From Candidatus Sumerlaeota bacterium (GTDB lineage Bacteria; Sumerlaeota; T1SED10-198M): DNA of 6,452 nt. Under the pieces are notes generated by a model. It saw only the letters and a list, made by a program, of their open reading frames with translations, did no database searches and was not told the DNA's origin. The stretch lies in contig PWGE01000209.1 of NCBI GenBank assembly GCA_003554345.1, positions 1 through 6,452 on the forward strand. Direction: 5' to 3'. Position numbers and translations under genes: made by a program. Shown here piece after piece: positions 5,191-6,452 of this stretch (the first letter of the stretch is position 1; each line of letters opens with the position of its first letter).

Positions 5191-5220
5191 AACCGGGTAC
5201 GAACTTCCTGGATGGTCCAC
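5191..5220 (-). repeat. IS-A right terminal inverted repeat
   Basis: Partner of 3581-3610, with 23 of 30 matching positions. The conserved blocks here are GGGTACGAA (5195-5203) and CTGGA (5208-5212). It abuts the TA shared with IS-B. Confidence 0.75.
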
Positions 5221-5222
5221 TA
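5221..5222. other. TA shared by both insertion sequences
   Basis: This TA is both the right flank of IS-A and the left flank of IS-B. TA also flanks IS-A on the left (3579-3580) and IS-B on the right (6406-6407). Three TAs around two elements is what two successive TA-targeted insertions leave. Confidence 0.6.
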
Positions 5223-5245
5223 GTGCTCTGTCAACCATAGATTGT
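5223..5245 (+). repeat. IS-B left terminal inverted repeat
   Basis: It begins GTGCTCTGTCAA, identical over 12 bp to the right end read inward, and matches 19 of 23 positions in total. ATTGT at 5241-5245 is also shared. Confidence 0.85.
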
Positions 5246-5261
5246 TATGTGATGCTGTGTT

Positions 5262-6397
5262 ATGGAGGTTATGGTCAGCAAGGAGTACACGGTAAACCTC
5301 TCAGAAGATGAACGAGCCGAACTCGAATCGTTCGTCTCTCACGGAAAACGTAGTGCTCAGGCCATCACGAGGGCTCGAATCCTTCTTCGGGCAGATGAGG
5401 GCGTCAGCGATCCTGACATCGCTGACGCACTCGACTGTAGCTCAATGACAGCCCATCGAATCAGAAAACGCTACTGCGAGGACGGGATTGCGGCGATTCA
5501 TCGCCGCGATCCCGATCGTGAGTATGAGCGCAAACTTACTGGCGAAGACGAAGCCCACCTGATCGCACTCAGCTGTAGCGATCCTCCTAATGGCCGCCAC
5601 CGCTGGACGCTTCGGCTTCTCGCCGACGAACTCGTTGCTCTTGAGGAAACCGACGTTGAGTCGGTTTCCCACGAAACAATCCGCCAAACGCTCAAAAAAA
5701 CGAATTGCAGCCTCACCGGTCCAAACAATGGGTGATTCCGCCCGACCAAAGCACCGAGTTCGTCTACCACATGGAAGATGTTCTTTCACTCTACCGAGAA
5801 CCGTACGATTCGTCCCAGCCAGTCGTCTGTTTTGACGAACACCCGTATCAGTTGGTTTCACACGTGCGCGACCCGCGCCCGGCGGAGCCGGGCACGGTCG
5901 CGCGTGAAGACTACCACTACAGACAGGAGGAGACGAAAAACCTCTTTCTGGCTTCTGAACCGTTGACTGGGTGGCGAACTGTCACCCTCAAAGATCGGCG
6001 GACGACAGAGGATTGGGTCACGTTCATGAAGTCCATCGTCGATGAGCACTACCCGGATGCGGACTGCATCCGGGTGGTGCTCGACAATCTTAACACCCAC
6101 AAACCGGCAGCATTCTACGAGTACTTCGATCCCAAAGAGGCCCGCCGGTTGTTGGATCAACTTGAGTTCCACTTTACGCCAGTTCATGGGAGCTGGCTGA
6201 ACATGGCGGAAATCGAGTTCAACCGCCTCCAACAACAGTGTCTTGACCGACGCATTCCTGATGCGGCAACGCTCCGTCAGGAGGTTGCCGCATGGGAACA
6301 GTCACTGAACGCCGCAGACACAGAGATCGAGTGGCGTTTCACCTCCGAAGACGCACGAATCAAGCTCCGTCGTCTATACCCTACAATTGAGGATTGA
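5262..6397 (+). CDS. IS630-family transposase of IS-B, two frames joined by a -1 shift
   Basis: The first frame runs 5262-5735 (157 residues, helix-turn-helix about 49-70, ending NCSLTGPNNG). The second is open from the A7 run at 5694-5700 to the TGA at 6397. A -1 shift after K146 restores the family sequence LKKNELQPHRSKQW and gives a 378-residue DDE transposase with D192 (CFDEHPYQ), D275 (LDNLNTH) and E317 (HGSWLNMAE). Homology thus continues exactly across the A run, and no catalytic residue is lost. Frameshifting at A runs is known in IS families including IS630, so a programmed shift or transcriptional slippage is plausible; a plain inactivating mutation would look the same. The start is the ATG at 5262 with a weak GTGATG before it; the ATG at 5271 has GGAGG only two bases away, which is too close. 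Confidence 0.85.
5401..5428. repeat. Perfect 11-bp-arm hairpin in the IS-B transposase gene
   Basis: GCGTCAGCGAT and ATCGCTGACGC enclose the 6-nt loop CCTGAC, within the helix-turn-helix codons. Confidence 0.7.
5483..5514. repeat. 15-bp-arm palindrome in the IS-B transposase gene
   Basis: CGGGATTGCGGCGAT and ATCGCCGCGATCCCG are separated by TC, with one T-G wobble among 15 pairs. Confidence 0.7.
5645..5669. repeat. Perfect 10-bp-arm hairpin upstream of the frameshift site
   Basis: GGAAACCGAC and GTCGGTTTCC enclose GTTGA. It ends 24 bases before the A7 run. Stimulatory structures for -1 frameshifting usually lie downstream, so a role there is doubtful, but a hairpin forming behind RNA polymerase could matter for transcriptional slippage. 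Confidence 0.65.
5694..5700 (+). promoter_or_regulatory. A7 slippery run in the IS-B transposase
   Basis: Seven A follow CTC and precede CGAAT. Zero-frame codons are AAA AAA ACG; a one-base backward slip gives AAA AAC GAA and enters the catalytic frame. I see no obvious hairpin or pseudoknot just downstream. Confidence 0.6.
5863..5906. repeat. Imperfect long hairpin in the IS-B transposase gene
   Basis: GCCCGGC (5877-5883) and GCCGGGC (5887-5893) form the tip. GCGCGACC (5866-5873) and GGTCGCGC (5896-5903) extend it after a 3/2-nt internal loop. Confidence 0.6.
6051..6075. repeat. Perfect 10-bp-arm hairpin in the IS-B transposase gene
   Basis: ACCCGGATGC and GCATCCGGGT enclose GGACT, just before the codon for catalytic D275. 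Confidence 0.7.
6261..6293. repeat. Perfect 10-bp-arm hairpin in the IS-B transposase gene
   Basis: ATGCGGCAAC and GTTGCCGCAT enclose a 13-nt loop. Confidence 0.6.
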
Positions 6398-6405
6398 CAG
6401 AGCAC
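6383..6405 (-). repeat. IS-B right terminal inverted repeat
   Basis: Partner of 5223-5245; the outer end is TTGACAGAGCAC. It includes the transposase stop codon and is followed by TA at 6406-6407. Confidence 0.85.
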
Positions 6406-6407
6406 TA

Positions 6408-6452
6408 GAGCAGCAGATAGAGAACATCAACACACAAATCTCCGAACGAATA
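6408..6452 (+). other. Right flank of IS-B, possible coding fragment
   Basis: Forty-five bases remain after the element. The frame starting at 6408 reads EQQIENINTQISERI, open to the window edge, with isoleucines in a coiled-coil-like 3-4-4 spacing and mostly G/C third positions. The frame that would continue the lipoprotein across the two elements is also open but has poor codon bias. Too short for a call. Confidence 0.2.

Larger units (their letters stand above)
3581..5220 (-). mobile_element. IS-A: IS630-family insertion sequence with a passenger gene
   Basis: The element is 1640 bp, bounded by imperfect terminal inverted repeats and by TA on both sides (3579-3580 and 5221-5222), the usual IS630 target duplication. 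It holds a minus-strand transposase (4009-5130) and, downstream in the same direction, a small gene of unknown function (3618-3983). Most IS630 elements are about 1.1-1.2 kb with only a transposase, so the extra gene explains the length. The passenger stop lies 7 bp inside the left repeat. The transposase has intact catalytic residues and no frameshift, so the copy may be active. Boundaries rest on the repeat alignment rather than a known reference copy. Confidence 0.75.
5223..6405 (+). mobile_element. IS-B: IS630-family insertion sequence
   Basis: The element is 1183 bp with terminal inverted repeats (5223-5245 and 6383-6405) and TA on each side, an ordinary size for IS630. It carries one transposase on the plus strand, in two frames joined at an A7 run. 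The transposase TGA (6395-6397) lies inside the right repeat. It is inserted directly at the right edge of IS-A, and its transposase is clearly a different subgroup, so this is a tandem of unrelated elements rather than a duplication. Confidence 0.85.

Noticed and set aside
5736-6397. IS-B transposase as a simple pseudogene
   Set aside because: The only defect is a -1 shift exactly at an A7 run and all catalytic residues are intact, so a functional shift is at least as likely. Not excluded.
1-6452. CRISPR array, tRNA, rRNA or toxin-antitoxin pair
   Set aside because: I saw no regularly spaced direct repeats, no cloverleaf and no two-gene overlap of that type. The many palindromes lie within coding sequence.

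Overview
The window looks like chromosome or plasmid sequence from a halophilic archaeon (Halobacteria). It is GC-rich outside the promoters. The native proteins are strongly acidic. The lipoprotein start has a twin-arginine signal and lies about 26 nt downstream of a TATA-like element, as expected for a leaderless transcript. The AAA ATPase is of the archaeal Cdc48 type. The species cannot be named from the sequence.

Layout. Positions 1-195 are an AT-richer leader with small palindromes, a T6 TATA candidate and a clear ribosome binding site. They lead into a small heat-shock protein of the Hsp20/alpha-crystallin family (196-564). The next 150 bp hold several inverted repeats, a terminator-like hairpin and a T6 tract that may double as the promoter of the next gene. 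That gene is a full-length two-ring Cdc48/VCP-type ATPase (715-2952). The two genes form a protein quality-control pair: a holdase that binds unfolding proteins and an unfoldase/segregase that extracts and threads them. A Tat-type lipoprotein of unknown function follows (3094-3597).

The rest, 3581-6405, is two IS630-family insertion sequences placed head to tail on a single shared TA dinucleotide. IS-A (3581-5220) carries its transposase on the minus strand and, inside its inverted repeats, a second small gene of unknown function (3618-3983). IS-B (5223-6405) carries a transposase on the plus strand, split over two frames at a run of seven A. The left inverted repeat of IS-A supplies the last five codons and the stop of the lipoprotein gene, so that gene is probably truncated. 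The 45 bases right of IS-B do not contain enough to identify a gene.

The points most worth checking are: the passenger gene within IS-A; the unusually dense long palindromes in the coding sequence of both insertion sequences, including a perfect 30-bp one; the shared-TA junction; and an 11-bp inverted repeat that brackets the presumed cdc48 TATA box. I see no RNA genes and no CRISPR array.
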